This document shows positions 19,979 through 28,570 of a stretch of 64,000 bases of DNA, piece after piece (positions within the stretch are counted from its first letter, which is position 1; each line of letters opens with the position of its first letter). The position numbers were made by a program, and so were the translations under genes. This DNA is from Bauldia litoralis (GTDB lineage: Bacteria > Pseudomonadota > Alphaproteobacteria > Rhizobiales > Kaistiaceae). The notes beneath the pieces were generated by a model. That model was not told the origin of the DNA. It did not search any database and worked only from the letters and a program-made list of their open reading frames with translations. Location: the NCBI RefSeq assembly GCF_900104485.1, contig NZ_FMXQ01000007.1:124001-188000 (forward strand), given 5' to 3'.

Positions 19979-20617
19979 TCAGTCGGCGGCCGGCAGCTCG
20001 ATCCGGGGGAGGCGGCATGCGCGCCGGTCGATCTCCTCGCAGCGCCGGAAGCCGAGGCGCTTGGTCAGGCAGACCCGCACCTCGATGACGCCCTCCCGGT
20101 TGCAGGAGACGGCAATGCCGCGATCGGAGAGGCCGGGATTGGCCTCGATGAAATCGGCCTCGATCTCGCGGCTGGTCGACACAATGTCGGTCGTGACGTC
20201 GACATAGCCATCCGGCAGCGTGACGCCCTCGAAGGCGCGCCGGACCAGCGAGAAATAGCTCTCCGGCCTCAGGCCCGCGCAGATGCCGTGCTTCTGCCAC
20301 TGATACTGGACGGCCCCGGGCGAGGGGATGACGTCGGAGATGCCGGAAATCGTGCTGCTCGGCAGCCGGCGCGGCAGGCTGGACTCGCAATATTCGGGAT
20401 AGCCGCGTTCATATTGCGGCCACAGGCCATGGACGACGAAGCCGGTGGGCTCGTCGGTGCATTGGGAAGGGTCGGGACGCCGCGCGTAGTCGCAATAGCT
20501 TGGCGACCAGGTCAGCGAGAGGACGTAGAAATCGAAATCGCCAGCGCGGTCAGCGGCCCCCGCTCCGCCAAACGAGGCGAGGAGCGTCAGCAGGCCGAGG
20601 AAAAGCGCGCGGGTCAC
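19979..20617 (-). CDS. Exported ribonuclease T2
   Basis: A 212-residue RNase T2 family enzyme that cleaves RNA through a 2',3'-cyclic intermediate, acting in the periplasm or outside the cell. It has an N-terminal signal segment (LFLGLLTLLASFGGAGAA). The two conserved active-site blocks are CAS I FVVHGLWPQY and CAS II YQWQKHGIC, with both catalytic histidines and several disulfide cysteines. The GTG start at 20617 overlaps the upstream stop as GTGA, so it is coupled to the small Cys-containing protein gene before it. Confidence 0.92.
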   Translation of the reverse strand: MTRALFLGLLTLLASFGGAGAADRAGDFDFYVLSLTWSPSYCDYARRPDPSQCTDEPTGFVVHGLWPQYERGYPEYCESSLPRRLPSSTISGISDVIPSPGAVQYQWQKHGICAGLRPESYFSLVRRAFEGVTLPDGYVDVTTDIVSTSREIEADFIEANPGLSDRGIAVSCNREGVIEVRVCLTKRLGFRRCEEIDRRACRLPRIELPAAD

Positions 20618-21018
20618 GGTTTGATCGAGCGGCACCAACTGCCATAAACGTGCCACGGATCGAAGGCAGGCAGGCACGACTGGACCCGGTAGCCGAGCGA
20701 GGCGAAACCCTGCTTGGATTCGATCAGATAGACGACCTCGGAGCTGCGCCCGTCGGAGAGCCAGGCGACGCCGCGGCAGTAGCGACGACCGATGAGGCTG
20801 GTGTTGTGAACGATCTCCGGTGTTTCGCGGATGTCGGAAACGGCCTCGATGCCGACGCCCCAGGCGAAGGTATTGTTGTTGGCGTAGGAGAATTTCTGCT
20901 GGATCTTGGCGATCACCGGGCCATGGTCGCAGGTCGGGAGATACCCCTTGCGCCAATAGGCCTCGGCCGGCGCGCCGAGACCGAAAACCAGAAATAATGC
21001 GAGACAAAGAGGTTTCAT
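20614..21018 (-). CDS. Small exported protein coupled to RNase T2
   Basis: A 134-residue protein with a signal peptide (MKPLCLALFLVFGLGAPAEA) and a mature part containing cysteines at PTCDHG, RRYCRG, SCLPAF and SWCRS, consistent with two disulfides. The pattern NNTFAWGVGIEAVSDIRE and YCRGVAWLSDG looks like a compact periplasmic domain, but I do not recognise a named family. Its stop overlaps the RNase T2 start by 4 nt, so the two are translated together. A role as partner, inhibitor or chaperone of the nuclease is possible but not shown. Confidence 0.75.
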   Translation of the reverse strand: MKPLCLALFLVFGLGAPAEAYWRKGYLPTCDHGPVIAKIQQKFSYANNNTFAWGVGIEAVSDIRETPEIVHNTSLIGRRYCRGVAWLSDGRSSEVVYLIESKQGFASLGYRVQSCLPAFDPWHVYGSWCRSIKP

Positions 21019-21109
21019 GAACCGCCCCCAGAACAAGCCCGGACAATGCGATGACGCGCCGCGAGGGTCAAGACAAACGGTGCGATGCGACGTCGCGACC
21101 GTCAGGGCC

Positions 21110-21634
21110 ATGAACCGGGCGCTGATGGCCGTTGCGATGCTTGCCGGCCTTGCCGGTCCCGTCGTCGCCCAGAACGAGCCGGTTCCCGACGGGCTGTCCT
21201 GCCCGGTGGAGATCGCCGGCGGCGAGCGAATCGCGGTCGGCGAAGTCACCCTGAACCCGGACGTTACCGGCTATTGCATCTATTACCTCGTCGGCGAGAC
21301 CGACTTCGAGGCGGTGACCATGACGCTGCGCACCGCGCCGGCCGGCTTCGACTGGCGGGCGGCCTATCAGGCGCCGAAGATCGAGAGGGGCGGCATGGAA
21401 CTGGTCGAGGAGGGCACCCGCGCCATGCCCTTTGGCGGCGACCAGCAGGTGGCCGAGGTCGCCACGATCAAGGTGGCGGAAAAGGACCTCGGCCCGATCA
21501 GCGAGTCCTTCTCGACGCTCTGGGTCTTCGACCTCGGCAACGGCCGTTCGCTGTCGTTGGAGGAGGAGTACAACAACGTCAGCGAGCCGATGCGGGCCGC
21601 GCTCCGCGAGGCGCTGCTGGAGACACAGGGCTGA
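21110..21634 (+). CDS. Hypothetical exported protein
   Basis: A 174-residue protein with a signal peptide (MNRALMAVAMLAGLAGPVVA) followed by NEPVPDGLSCPVE. The mature part has two cysteines (LSCPV, GYCIYY) and mixed alpha/beta character with many acidic residues near the C-terminus. Upstream in-frame codons are not signal-like, so ATG 21110 is preferred. It is divergent from the RNase T2 pair with a 91-bp shared upstream region. I recognise no family. Confidence 0.65.
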   Translation: MNRALMAVAMLAGLAGPVVAQNEPVPDGLSCPVEIAGGERIAVGEVTLNPDVTGYCIYYLVGETDFEAVTMTLRTAPAGFDWRAAYQAPKIERGGMELVEEGTRAMPFGGDQQVAEVATIKVAEKDLGPISESFSTLWVFDLGNGRSLSLEEEYNNVSEPMRAALREALLETQG

Positions 21635-21663
21635 CAGCAGGCGCTGGCAGCGACGGTGTCATC

Positions 21664-22143
21664 ATGCAGACCGGCCATCCGATCAGCTTTGCGCGCCTGA
21701 CGTCCGTTCCGATGGACGAAATCGTTGCTCATATGTCCGATCCGCGCGTCGCCGAGCATATGCCTCTGCTGACGTCGGCATGGGACCGGCAAGCCGCCGT
21801 CGACTTCGTCGCCGCCAAGGAGGCGTGCTGGAAGCGCGACGGACTGGGTCACTGGGCCATTCTTCGCGATGGCATCTATGTCGGGTGGGGCGGGTTTCAG
21901 AAAGAGGGCGACGAGTGGGATTTCGGCCTCGTGCTGAAGCCGGAACACTTCGGGCTAGGCGGCCGCATTTCGCGGCAGGCAATCGCATTTGCCGTCGCCG
22001 ACGAACGAATTCCGTTCGTTACCTTTCTGCTGCCACCCTCCCGCAAGAATCTCGGTGCGCTGGCGCGGCTGGGCGCAACGTTTGTCGAGGAGGTTGTCTA
22101 CCAGGGCGCCCGTTTTCGGAAATATCGTCTCGAGACGGTTTGA
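21664..22143 (+). CDS. GNAT-type acetyltransferase (RimJ/RimL-like)
   Basis: A 159-residue protein whose pattern fits the Acetyltransf_3 group: an early DPRVAEHMPLLT segment, WAILRDGIYVGWGGFQ, DFGLVLKPEHFGLG for the central sheet, and near the C-terminus SRKNLGALARLGATFVEE, matching the usual N-x(3)-A-x(2)-x-LGF element. Start ATG 21664 has only a weak ribosome binding site. It lies 29 nt after the preceding exported protein gene. Substrate is unknown. Confidence 0.75.
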   Translation: MQTGHPISFARLTSVPMDEIVAHMSDPRVAEHMPLLTSAWDRQAAVDFVAAKEACWKRDGLGHWAILRDGIYVGWGGFQKEGDEWDFGLVLKPEHFGLGGRISRQAIAFAVADERIPFVTFLLPPSRKNLGALARLGATFVEEVVYQGARFRKYRLETV

Positions 22144-22181
22144 CCGACGGCCTGTGAGCGGCATGACCAGAAGGGAGTGCG

Positions 22182-22649
22182 ATGGGCGACATCACCTTGC
22201 GTCGGGCAAGGCCCGAGGACGGCCCGGCGCTCTCGGCGCTGGCCTGGCGGTCGAAGGCTTCCAACGGCTACGACGACGCCTTCATGGCGCGATGCCGGGC
22301 CGAACTGACTGTCGTCCCCGACGACACGCCGGGGCGATCGACATGGATTGCCGAGGATCGGGCGGGCAGGGCCCTCGGATTCTTTGACCTGATTGTCGAG
22401 AACGGCTCGGCCGAGGTCGAAGGGCTGTTTGTCGAGCCCGGCAATCAGCGATCCGGGCTTGGCCGGCGCCTGTGGATAAAGCTCGAGGCCGAGGCGATCG
22501 CGCGTCGTGCGGTCGATGTCTCGGCGGACGCCGATCCGAAAGCCGTTCCCTTTTACTGCGCAATGGGTTTGACGCCGATCGGCACCCGTCCGTCGGGATC
22601 CATTCCCGGGCGTCGGCTTCCCCGGTTACGGAAGACATTCCGGCCGTAG
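22182..22649 (+). CDS. GNAT family N-acetyltransferase
   Basis: A 155-residue GNAT protein. It opens ITLRRARPEDGPALSALA, followed by the acetyl-CoA binding motif A in VEGLFVEPGNQRSGLGRRLW and a C-terminal AVPFYCAMGLTPIG. Start ATG 22182 follows AGAAGGGAGTGCG, a good ribosome binding site. It lies in line with the RimJ-like gene 38 nt upstream. Substrate is not predictable. Confidence 0.88.
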   Translation: MGDITLRRARPEDGPALSALAWRSKASNGYDDAFMARCRAELTVVPDDTPGRSTWIAEDRAGRALGFFDLIVENGSAEVEGLFVEPGNQRSGLGRRLWIKLEAEAIARRAVDVSADADPKAVPFYCAMGLTPIGTRPSGSIPGRRLPRLRKTFRP

Positions 22650-22826
22650 AACCGAAACTTGTCTGACCAATTGCGGGTCGCGTGCAGCCGCTGATTGATC
22701 GAGTTGACTTGTCGGACCTTGATGTCGATGGTCGCGCTTCGGTTGCGGTAATCGCCTGCCACAAAGAGCAGGAGCTCGCAGCTTTGTCGGGTGCCGGCGA
22801 AAAAATTGTAAAGGGAGACAACGCTG

Positions 22827-23846
22827 ATGAAACGCACTTCCATACTCAAGGTTGCCGCCATCGCATTGCTGGCGACCGGGACGACATCCGCTTTTAGCGC
22901 CGAATTCAACCTGCGCTTCCAGACCCACTACACCCCCGAACAGCTTTCGGGAAAACTCGCGCAGCAGTTCATCGACAACGTCAATGTGATGTCCGGCGGG
23001 CGTGTCGAGATCGAGATGTTCTACGCCTCCTCGGTGGTTCCCTCGGTCGAAGGCTTCGACGCGGCAGCCAGTGGCGTGCTCGATGGCGAAATGCACGGCG
23101 CGGCCTATCTGACCGGCAAGAATCCGGCCTTCCAGTTCGTCGGCGACCCGATGGGCGGATATGACACCCCGTGGCAGCTCTATGAGTTCCTCTATCACGG
23201 TGGCGGCCTTGAAGCGGCCAACGAGCTTTACAACCAGCACGGCATGCAGTTCGTCGGCTGGTGGGCCGGTGGCCAAGAAACCATGTCATCGTCCAAGCCG
23301 CTGGCCGGCCCGGATGACCTGAAGGATTGGAAGTTCCGGTCGCCGCCCGGCCTCGAGACGGAAATCTTCGCCCAGATGGGCGCTTCGCCCATCGTGATGG
23401 ACTTCACCGAGGTGTTCACTGCGCTCGAGACCGGCATCATCGACGGTGCCGATTACTCCAGCCTCGCCAACAATGTCGGCATTGGCCTCTACGACCAGGT
23501 AAAGCACGCGACTTTCCCCGGCTTCCACTCGATGCCGGCCGATCACGTGACGGTCAACCTCGACGTCTGGAACTCCTTCCCGGACGACATCAAGCGCATC
23601 TTCGAGGTCGCTTCGCAGGCGCTCGCGCTGCAAACCTCGATGGCCTTCGACATCGCCAACCGGGAGGCCGTTCCCGGTCTCATCGCCAATGGCGTAACGC
23701 TCTATGACTGGAGCGAGGAGGACCGCGCGGCGTTCCGCGCCGGGGCGCAGCAAGCCTGGGACAGCTGGGCCGACAAGACTCCCGAGGCCCGCAAGCTGGT
23801 CGACGCGCATCGCGCCTTCCAGAAGAAGATCGGCCTGATCGACTAG
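22827..23846 (+). CDS. TRAP transporter periplasmic substrate-binding protein
   Basis: A 339-residue DctP/TakP-family solute receptor with a signal peptide ending about residue 25 (TTSAFSA). The family core is present: a PGGRV-like segment (MSGGRVEIEMF), the substrate-carboxylate Arg block KFRSPPGLETEIFAQMG, and FTALETGIIDGADY. These receptors bind organic acids through the conserved arginine. The overall pattern is nearer to the TakP/mannitol-chloroaromatic type than to classical DctP, so a keto or hydroxy acid is a fair guess. GGGAGACAACGCTG precedes the ATG. It heads the operon with the two permease subunits. Confidence 0.93.
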   Translation: MKRTSILKVAAIALLATGTTSAFSAEFNLRFQTHYTPEQLSGKLAQQFIDNVNVMSGGRVEIEMFYASSVVPSVEGFDAAASGVLDGEMHGAAYLTGKNPAFQFVGDPMGGYDTPWQLYEFLYHGGGLEAANELYNQHGMQFVGWWAGGQETMSSSKPLAGPDDLKDWKFRSPPGLETEIFAQMGASPIVMDFTEVFTALETGIIDGADYSSLANNVGIGLYDQVKHATFPGFHSMPADHVTVNLDVWNSFPDDIKRIFEVASQALALQTSMAFDIANREAVPGLIANGVTLYDWSEEDRAAFRAGAQQAWDSWADKTPEARKLVDAHRAFQKKIGLID

Positions 23847-23868
23847 CCCGGCCGGGTATCCGCACGAC

Positions 23869-23905
23869 GGAAGGGGTGGGCCACCGCGGCCCGCCCCCTC
23901 CTTTT
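23869..23905 (+). terminator. Intercistronic attenuator hairpin in the TRAP operon
   Basis: A 14-bp stem (arms 23869-23882 and 23888-23901, one mismatch and one G-U pair) with a 5-nt loop is followed by TTTT. It lies between the substrate-binding protein gene and the small permease gene. Partial termination or 3'-end protection here would give more receptor than permease, which is common in transporter operons. Confidence 0.65.
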
Positions 23906-23936
23906 GGCGACAAGACGCACTGATCAGGGGGCAGGC

Positions 23937-24533
23937 ATGGTCGAGCACGAACGCACGGGCTGGATGGACTGGATTTCGATCGCCATCAGCCGCGTCGCGA
24001 TGTTCCTCGTCCCTTTCATCGTCCTCATCATGTTCTACGAGGTCGTGCGTCGGTACATCTTCGAGAAGCCGACGCTCTGGGTGAACGAGATGTCGTTGTG
24101 GATCGGCGGCGTGATCTACCTGCTCGCCGGCCTCTACGTGATGCAGCAGCGCGGCCACATCCGGATGTTCATCCTTTATGACATCGTGCCGCGGCCGGTG
24201 CAGAAGGTCTTCGACATCATCTCGACGCTGCTGATCTGCCTCTTCGCGGCCGCCATCGTGTGGGGCGGCTACAACGAGGCGGTGACCAAGTTCTTCCGGT
24301 GGGAGACCTTCGGCACGGCGTGGGACCCGCCGATCCCCGCAACCATCAAGCCGCTCATCCTGATCACCGTCGTGCTGATCGGACTTCAGTCGATCTCCAA
24401 CCTGATCAGGGACTGGCACAAGGGCAAGATCGTGCACGAAATCGCCGACGAAGTGGCCATCGACATGCTCGTCGGCGACGCCGAAAAATCGGTGATTACC
24501 GGCGAGACCGCCGATACCAACGAAAAGAAATGA
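23937..24533 (+). CDS. TRAP transporter small permease subunit
   Basis: A 198-residue DctQ-type protein with four predicted membrane segments. The conserved block MSLWIGGVIYLLAGLYVMQQRGHIRM sits between segments 2 and 3, and RPVQKVFDIISTLL follows. It pairs with the large permease in proton/sodium-driven uptake. The C-terminal cytoplasmic tail (from about residue 160) is unusually long and charged. ATG 23937 is chosen because it opens before the first membrane segment; AGGGGGCAGG lies upstream. Confidence 0.92.
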   Translation: MVEHERTGWMDWISIAISRVAMFLVPFIVLIMFYEVVRRYIFEKPTLWVNEMSLWIGGVIYLLAGLYVMQQRGHIRMFILYDIVPRPVQKVFDIISTLLICLFAAAIVWGGYNEAVTKFFRWETFGTAWDPPIPATIKPLILITVVLIGLQSISNLIRDWHKGKIVHEIADEVAIDMLVGDAEKSVITGETADTNEKK

Positions 24534-24565
24534 TGGGCCGGGTAGGTCCCGGGGGGAAAACCTAG

Positions 24566-25936
24566 ATGGATATCGGCCTCATTTCAGTGCTGCTGCTTGT
24601 CGGCATCGTCGTGCTGCTCGGCATCGGCATGCCGCTCGGCTTCGCCTCCGGCTTCCTGGCGGTCGCCGTCCTGTTCATGAAGTTCGGCCCGGACCTGCTC
24701 CTGGACACCTTCGGCCGCGGTCCGCTGAATATCCTCGCCGCGCGGATGTACGGGCTGACCACCGACTACGTGATCATCTCGGTGCCGCTGTTCATCTTCA
24801 TGGCCTCGCTGCTGGAACGCAGCGGCATCGCGCGCGACATGTTCAACAGCCTCAACGTCTGGCTGAGCCGGACCCGTGGCGGCATCGCCATCGTCACCTC
24901 GGTGATGGCGATCATCATGGCCGCCATGTCCGGCATCATCGGCGGCGAGATTGTCCTCCTCGGGCTGATCGCGTTGCCCCACATGCTGCGCCTCGGCTAC
25001 AACCAGAACCTGGCGATCGGCACGATCTGCGCCTCCGGGTCGCTGGGCACGATGATCCCGCCTTCGATCGTCCTGATCATCTACGGGCTGATCACCGAAA
25101 CCTCGATCCACGCCCTGTTCAAGGCGGCGTTCCTGCCCGGCTTCGTGCTTGGCGGTTTGTATATTCTCTACATCATCGTCCGCACCCGCCTGCATCCCGA
25201 ACAGGCGCCGCTGCCGGAGACCGGAAACGAGGTCACCATGGGCGACAAGATCCGGGCCCTGCCGGGCCTGCTGCCGCCACTGCTCATCGTCTTCGTCGTG
25301 CTCGGCTCGATCTATGGCGGCATCACCGGGATCACGGAGGCGGCCGGGATGGGCTGCGTCGCGGTGCTTGTGCTGATCCTCATACGCGGGGAGCTGGACT
25401 GGTCGCTGTTCAAGGACGCGATGATGCGGACCTTCAAGTCGACCGGCACAATCCTGTGGATCACCTTCGGCGCCACCGCGCTGGCCGGCGCCTACACCAT
25501 CGCCGGCGGGCCGACCTATGTCGCCAATCTCATCGTCGGCGCCGAACTGCCGACCATGGGGATCCTGCTGGTGATGATGCTGATCTTCCTGTTCCTCGGG
25601 GCGATCATGGACTGGGTCGGCATCGTGCTCCTGGTGATGCCGGTCTTCCTGCCGATCATCGCGCGGCTGCCGGCCGAGGAGCTCGGGCTGACCGGGGCGC
25701 TCGGCGCGGCGCCGGCGTTCGTGTCGGTGTGGTTCGGCATTCTCTTCTGCGTCAACATGCAGGTCAGCTTCCTCAGTCCGCCCTTCGGGCCGGCGGCCTT
25801 CTACCTGAAGTCGGTCGCGCCGCCGCATATTTCGCTGCCGGCGATCTTCAGGGGCTTCATGCCGTTCATCGTGATCCAGCTCTGCATGCTGATGGCCATC
25901 CTGCTCTTCCCGGAGATCACGATGGTCTTCCGCTGA
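24566..25936 (+). CDS. TRAP transporter large permease subunit
   Basis: A 456-residue DctM-type protein with about 12-13 membrane segments. Family blocks are visible: GMPLGFASGFLAVA near the N-terminus, PLFIFMASLLERSGIARDMF, AIMAAMSGIIGGEIVLLG, GSLGTMIPPSIVLIIYG and FLFLGAIMDWVGIVLLVMPVF. This is the ion-coupled translocation subunit. ATG 24566 lies 32 nt after the small permease stop, with GGGGGGAAAACCTAG before it. It forms a complete TRAP system with the two preceding genes. Confidence 0.95.
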   Translation: MDIGLISVLLLVGIVVLLGIGMPLGFASGFLAVAVLFMKFGPDLLLDTFGRGPLNILAARMYGLTTDYVIISVPLFIFMASLLERSGIARDMFNSLNVWLSRTRGGIAIVTSVMAIIMAAMSGIIGGEIVLLGLIALPHMLRLGYNQNLAIGTICASGSLGTMIPPSIVLIIYGLITETSIHALFKAAFLPGFVLGGLYILYIIVRTRLHPEQAPLPETGNEVTMGDKIRALPGLLPPLLIVFVVLGSIYGGITGITEAAGMGCVAVLVLILIRGELDWSLFKDAMMRTFKSTGTILWITFGATALAGAYTIAGGPTYVANLIVGAELPTMGILLVMMLIFLFLGAIMDWVGIVLLVMPVFLPIIARLPAEELGLTGALGAAPAFVSVWFGILFCVNMQVSFLSPPFGPAAFYLKSVAPPHISLPAIFRGFMPFIVIQLCMLMAILLFPEITMVFR

Positions 25937-25977
25937 AGCTGAGTTGAAGCTAGTCTCCGCGCCGGAGGAGACCGCAC

Positions 25978-26874
25978 GTGACAACACCGGAATGCCTGAC
26001 CGCGCAGCAGATCGCGGACTATAATCGCGACGGCTACATCGTTCTCGAGCGGCAGATACCGCCCGAGACAATTGCCCGTTGCCATGAGGAAATCGCCCGC
26101 TTCCGCGAAGAGGCGCGCGGGTTGACCGCCCATACCGACCGGATCGACCTCGAGGACAGCCATCGCCCCGACGATCCCCGCATCCGTCGGATCAAGCAGC
26201 CGCATCTCAACAGCCCGGTCTTCGGCGACCTGTTGCACAGCGACGCGATCCTCGCCCCGGTCCGCGACCTGATCGGAGCGAATGTGCGGATGCGCGCCTC
26301 GAAGCTCAACATGAAGTCGGCGCGGTTCGGCGCGCCGGTCGACTGGCACCAGGACTGGGCCTTCTATCCGCATACCAACGACGACATTCTCGCCGTCGGC
26401 GTCTTCCTCGACGATGTCGGGCCGGAGAACGGCCCGCTGATGGTGATCCCCGGCAGCCATCGCGGCCCGGTCTACGACCATCACGCCGACGGCCATTTCG
26501 CCGGCACCATGTCGCTGGCGAAATCCGGCCTCGACGTCAAGGACGCGGTGCGGGCGATGGCGCCGGCCGGCTCGATCTCGATCCACCACGTCCGCGTCGT
26601 CCACGGTTCCGACCGCAATCGCTCGGACAAGGATCGCGGCGTGCTGTTCTACGAATTGTCGGCGGCGGATGCCTTCCCGGTGGCCGGCTCGATGGGCACC
26701 TTCGGCTCGCTCGAGGAATTCGACGCCCAGATGGTGTGTGGCGAGCCGACCCTCGAACCGCGCCTCGCCGACGTGCCGGTGCGGATCCCGCTTCCGTTGC
26801 CGCCGACGCAGGGGTCGATCTACGAGATTCAGAAGCAGAGCGCCGCCAAGGGATTCGAGACCGTTGAAGCCTGA
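25978..26874 (+). CDS. Phytanoyl-CoA dioxygenase family protein
   Basis: A 298-residue Fe(II)/2-oxoglutarate oxygenase of the PhyH family. The metal triad is visible as His124-x-Asp126 in DWHQDWAFY and distal His209 in VVHGSD, with the 2-oxoglutarate-binding Arg220 nearby (SDKDRG). Start GTG 25978 follows GCCGGAGGAGACCGCAC, a strong ribosome binding site. It lies 41 nt after the TRAP permease, so it may act on the imported organic acid or a derivative. Exact substrate is unknown; the family includes hydroxylases of small metabolites. Confidence 0.9.
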   Translation: MTTPECLTAQQIADYNRDGYIVLERQIPPETIARCHEEIARFREEARGLTAHTDRIDLEDSHRPDDPRIRRIKQPHLNSPVFGDLLHSDAILAPVRDLIGANVRMRASKLNMKSARFGAPVDWHQDWAFYPHTNDDILAVGVFLDDVGPENGPLMVIPGSHRGPVYDHHADGHFAGTMSLAKSGLDVKDAVRAMAPAGSISIHHVRVVHGSDRNRSDKDRGVLFYELSAADAFPVAGSMGTFGSLEEFDAQMVCGEPTLEPRLADVPVRIPLPLPPTQGSIYEIQKQSAAKGFETVEA

Positions 26875-26895
26875 CTTCAGGCGAGGGCGAAAGGC

Positions 26896-27720
26896 GTGAT
26901 CCGCCTCGGCCTGATCGGCGACAATATCAGCCAGTCGCGAGCCTGGCGGTTGCACACGCTGGCCGGCGAACTCTGCGGTCTGGAGGTCGTCTACGAAAAC
27001 CTGATCCCGGCGGAACTCGGCAAGGATTTCGACGGGGTCTTCGACCATTGCCAGTCCGGAGGCTATCGGGCGATCAACATCACCCATCCCTACAAGGAAA
27101 CCGTGATGGCGCGGTTGGCGACGGCCACCGACGCGGCGCTCAAGATCGGTGCGGCCAACACCGTGGTCTTCGGCGCTGACGGGCCGGCGGGGTGCAATAC
27201 CGACGCCAGCGGTTTCGAGGCGGCCTTCCGGGCCAATTTTCCCGGAGAGAAACCGGGCGCTGCCGCGCTGATCGGCGCCGGTGGCGCCGGCCGGGCGGTG
27301 GGATATGCCCTCCTGATGCTCGGCGCGACGGAGCTGCGCGTCTTCGATATCGACGAGCGGAGAGCGAACGGTCTGGTCGCGGCGCTCCGGGCGGTGGGCA
27401 GCCAGACGGTGGTCGTGAACTGTCCGACGATCGACTTGGCCGCCAAAGACGCCGACGGACTGGTGAACTGCACCCCGATCGGCATGAACGGTTATCCGGG
27501 CAACCCGATCGCCGCAGAGCATATCCCCGGCAAGCGCTGGGCCTTCGACGCGATCTACACGCCGGAGGAAACGGAGTTTCTTCACTCGGCGCGGGCGGCC
27601 GGCCTGTCGGTCATGACCGGCTTCGAACTCTTCTTCTACCAGGGCCTCGACGGTTTCGCCGTCTTCACCGGCCGCGCAGTCCCCGCCGAACGGCTGCGTC
27701 GGGGACTGCGCGGGGCCTAG
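26896..27720 (+). CDS. Shikimate/quinate dehydrogenase-like protein
   Basis: A 274-residue member of the AroE family. The substrate loop has the S-x-S pattern at ISQS (residues 12 and 14), the catalytic Lys67 in NITHPYKE and Asp103 in NTDASG. The dinucleotide loop is IGAGGAGRA near 126-134, and the C-terminal MTGFELFFYQGLDGF replaces the usual Q-A motif. GTG 26896 follows AGGCGAGGGCGAAAGGC. Given the context with a TRAP transporter and an oxygenase, it may serve a catabolic quinate-like substrate rather than core aromatic biosynthesis. Confidence 0.85.
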   Translation: MIRLGLIGDNISQSRAWRLHTLAGELCGLEVVYENLIPAELGKDFDGVFDHCQSGGYRAINITHPYKETVMARLATATDAALKIGAANTVVFGADGPAGCNTDASGFEAAFRANFPGEKPGAAALIGAGGAGRAVGYALLMLGATELRVFDIDERRANGLVAALRAVGSQTVVVNCPTIDLAAKDADGLVNCTPIGMNGYPGNPIAAEHIPGKRWAFDAIYTPEETEFLHSARAAGLSVMTGFELFFYQGLDGFAVFTGRAVPAERLRRGLRGA

Positions 27721-27766
27721 GACGTGGCCCGACCGGAATGGCGGGCCGGGAGCGCGTCATCTGCGC

Positions 27767-28285
27767 TCAGGCGTACCGCCCAACCGCCATCAGCGCCGTA
27801 GTGACAACCAGCAGGACGGCTGTCATCGTGCTCAGCACCTGCATCCGCCGGGCGAGCCGCGTCCGCTCCGCCGCCTGGGCCGGCGATGGCGCGCCCTGCA
27901 TCTGGATCAGCTCGGCGATCTGCCCGAGCCGCCGCCCGATCCGCGGGAAGGCGAGGTTGGCGACGAGCGCGACGACGATCGCGATGAGGCCGCCGAGGCC
28001 GAAGATCGTCTGCGGTCCCGGATCGGCAAGCTGCCAGGCGATACCGGAATAGAAATCCCAGTAGAGAAGAAGCCCGCTGCCGACGGTGACGACCGCCGCG
28101 GCGGTCATGACCTGCGAGAAGTGGGACCGGGCCATGAACTGGCCCCAGAATTCGCCGCCGACCGCGCCGGTGGCCCGCACCACGGGCATCGTGAAGAAGG
28201 TGACGGTGATGGCCGCGCCGACCCAGAAGACGCCGGCGACGATATGCAGAAGTCTCAGGACGAGAATTGCGCCCTCGCTATCCAT
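27767..28285 (-). CDS. DUF2269/CopD-like integral membrane protein
   Basis: A 172-residue protein with four membrane segments. It opens ILVLRLLHIVAGVFWVGAAI, a pattern shared by CopD and DUF2269 proteins, in which the His and nearby aromatic residues recur. ARSHFSQVMTAAAVVTVGSGLLLYWDFY and LVANLAFPRIGRRLGQIAEL follow, then a basic hydrophilic loop. No function is established; heme or copper binding has been suggested for relatives. It converges on the AroE-like gene with a short GC hairpin between them. Confidence 0.75.
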   Translation of the reverse strand: MDSEGAILVLRLLHIVAGVFWVGAAITVTFFTMPVVRATGAVGGEFWGQFMARSHFSQVMTAAAVVTVGSGLLLYWDFYSGIAWQLADPGPQTIFGLGGLIAIVVALVANLAFPRIGRRLGQIAELIQMQGAPSPAQAAERTRLARRMQVLSTMTAVLLVVTTALMAVGRYA

Positions 28286-28570
28286 TTCAGTGCTCCGAAA
28301 AAGGAAAGGACCGTCGCTTCGACGGCCGGAAGGCGCGCGAGATAGGAGAGAGGCCCATGCCCGGTCAAGTGAACGAAATCACAGACCGGTGAGCAGGCCG
28401 GGTGGGTTGGAGCGGCGCGACTCAACGTTGCGGCCGCCCACGGAACGACCTGCGGCTGCGCAGGTTTTGATCACCGCCTGGCAAGAGCTCCGTCAATCGG
28501 CCGGCAACCCCTGTCGCGAAGCGTTGGCGCGGCATTTGCTCCTTGTTCCCCGAAACGAGGGCAGGGGGCT

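Noticed and set aside
24584-26071. 495-residue His/Asp/Glu-rich frame antisense to the TRAP large permease
   Set aside because: The charged composition mirrors hydrophobic codons on the other strand, so it is an artefact.
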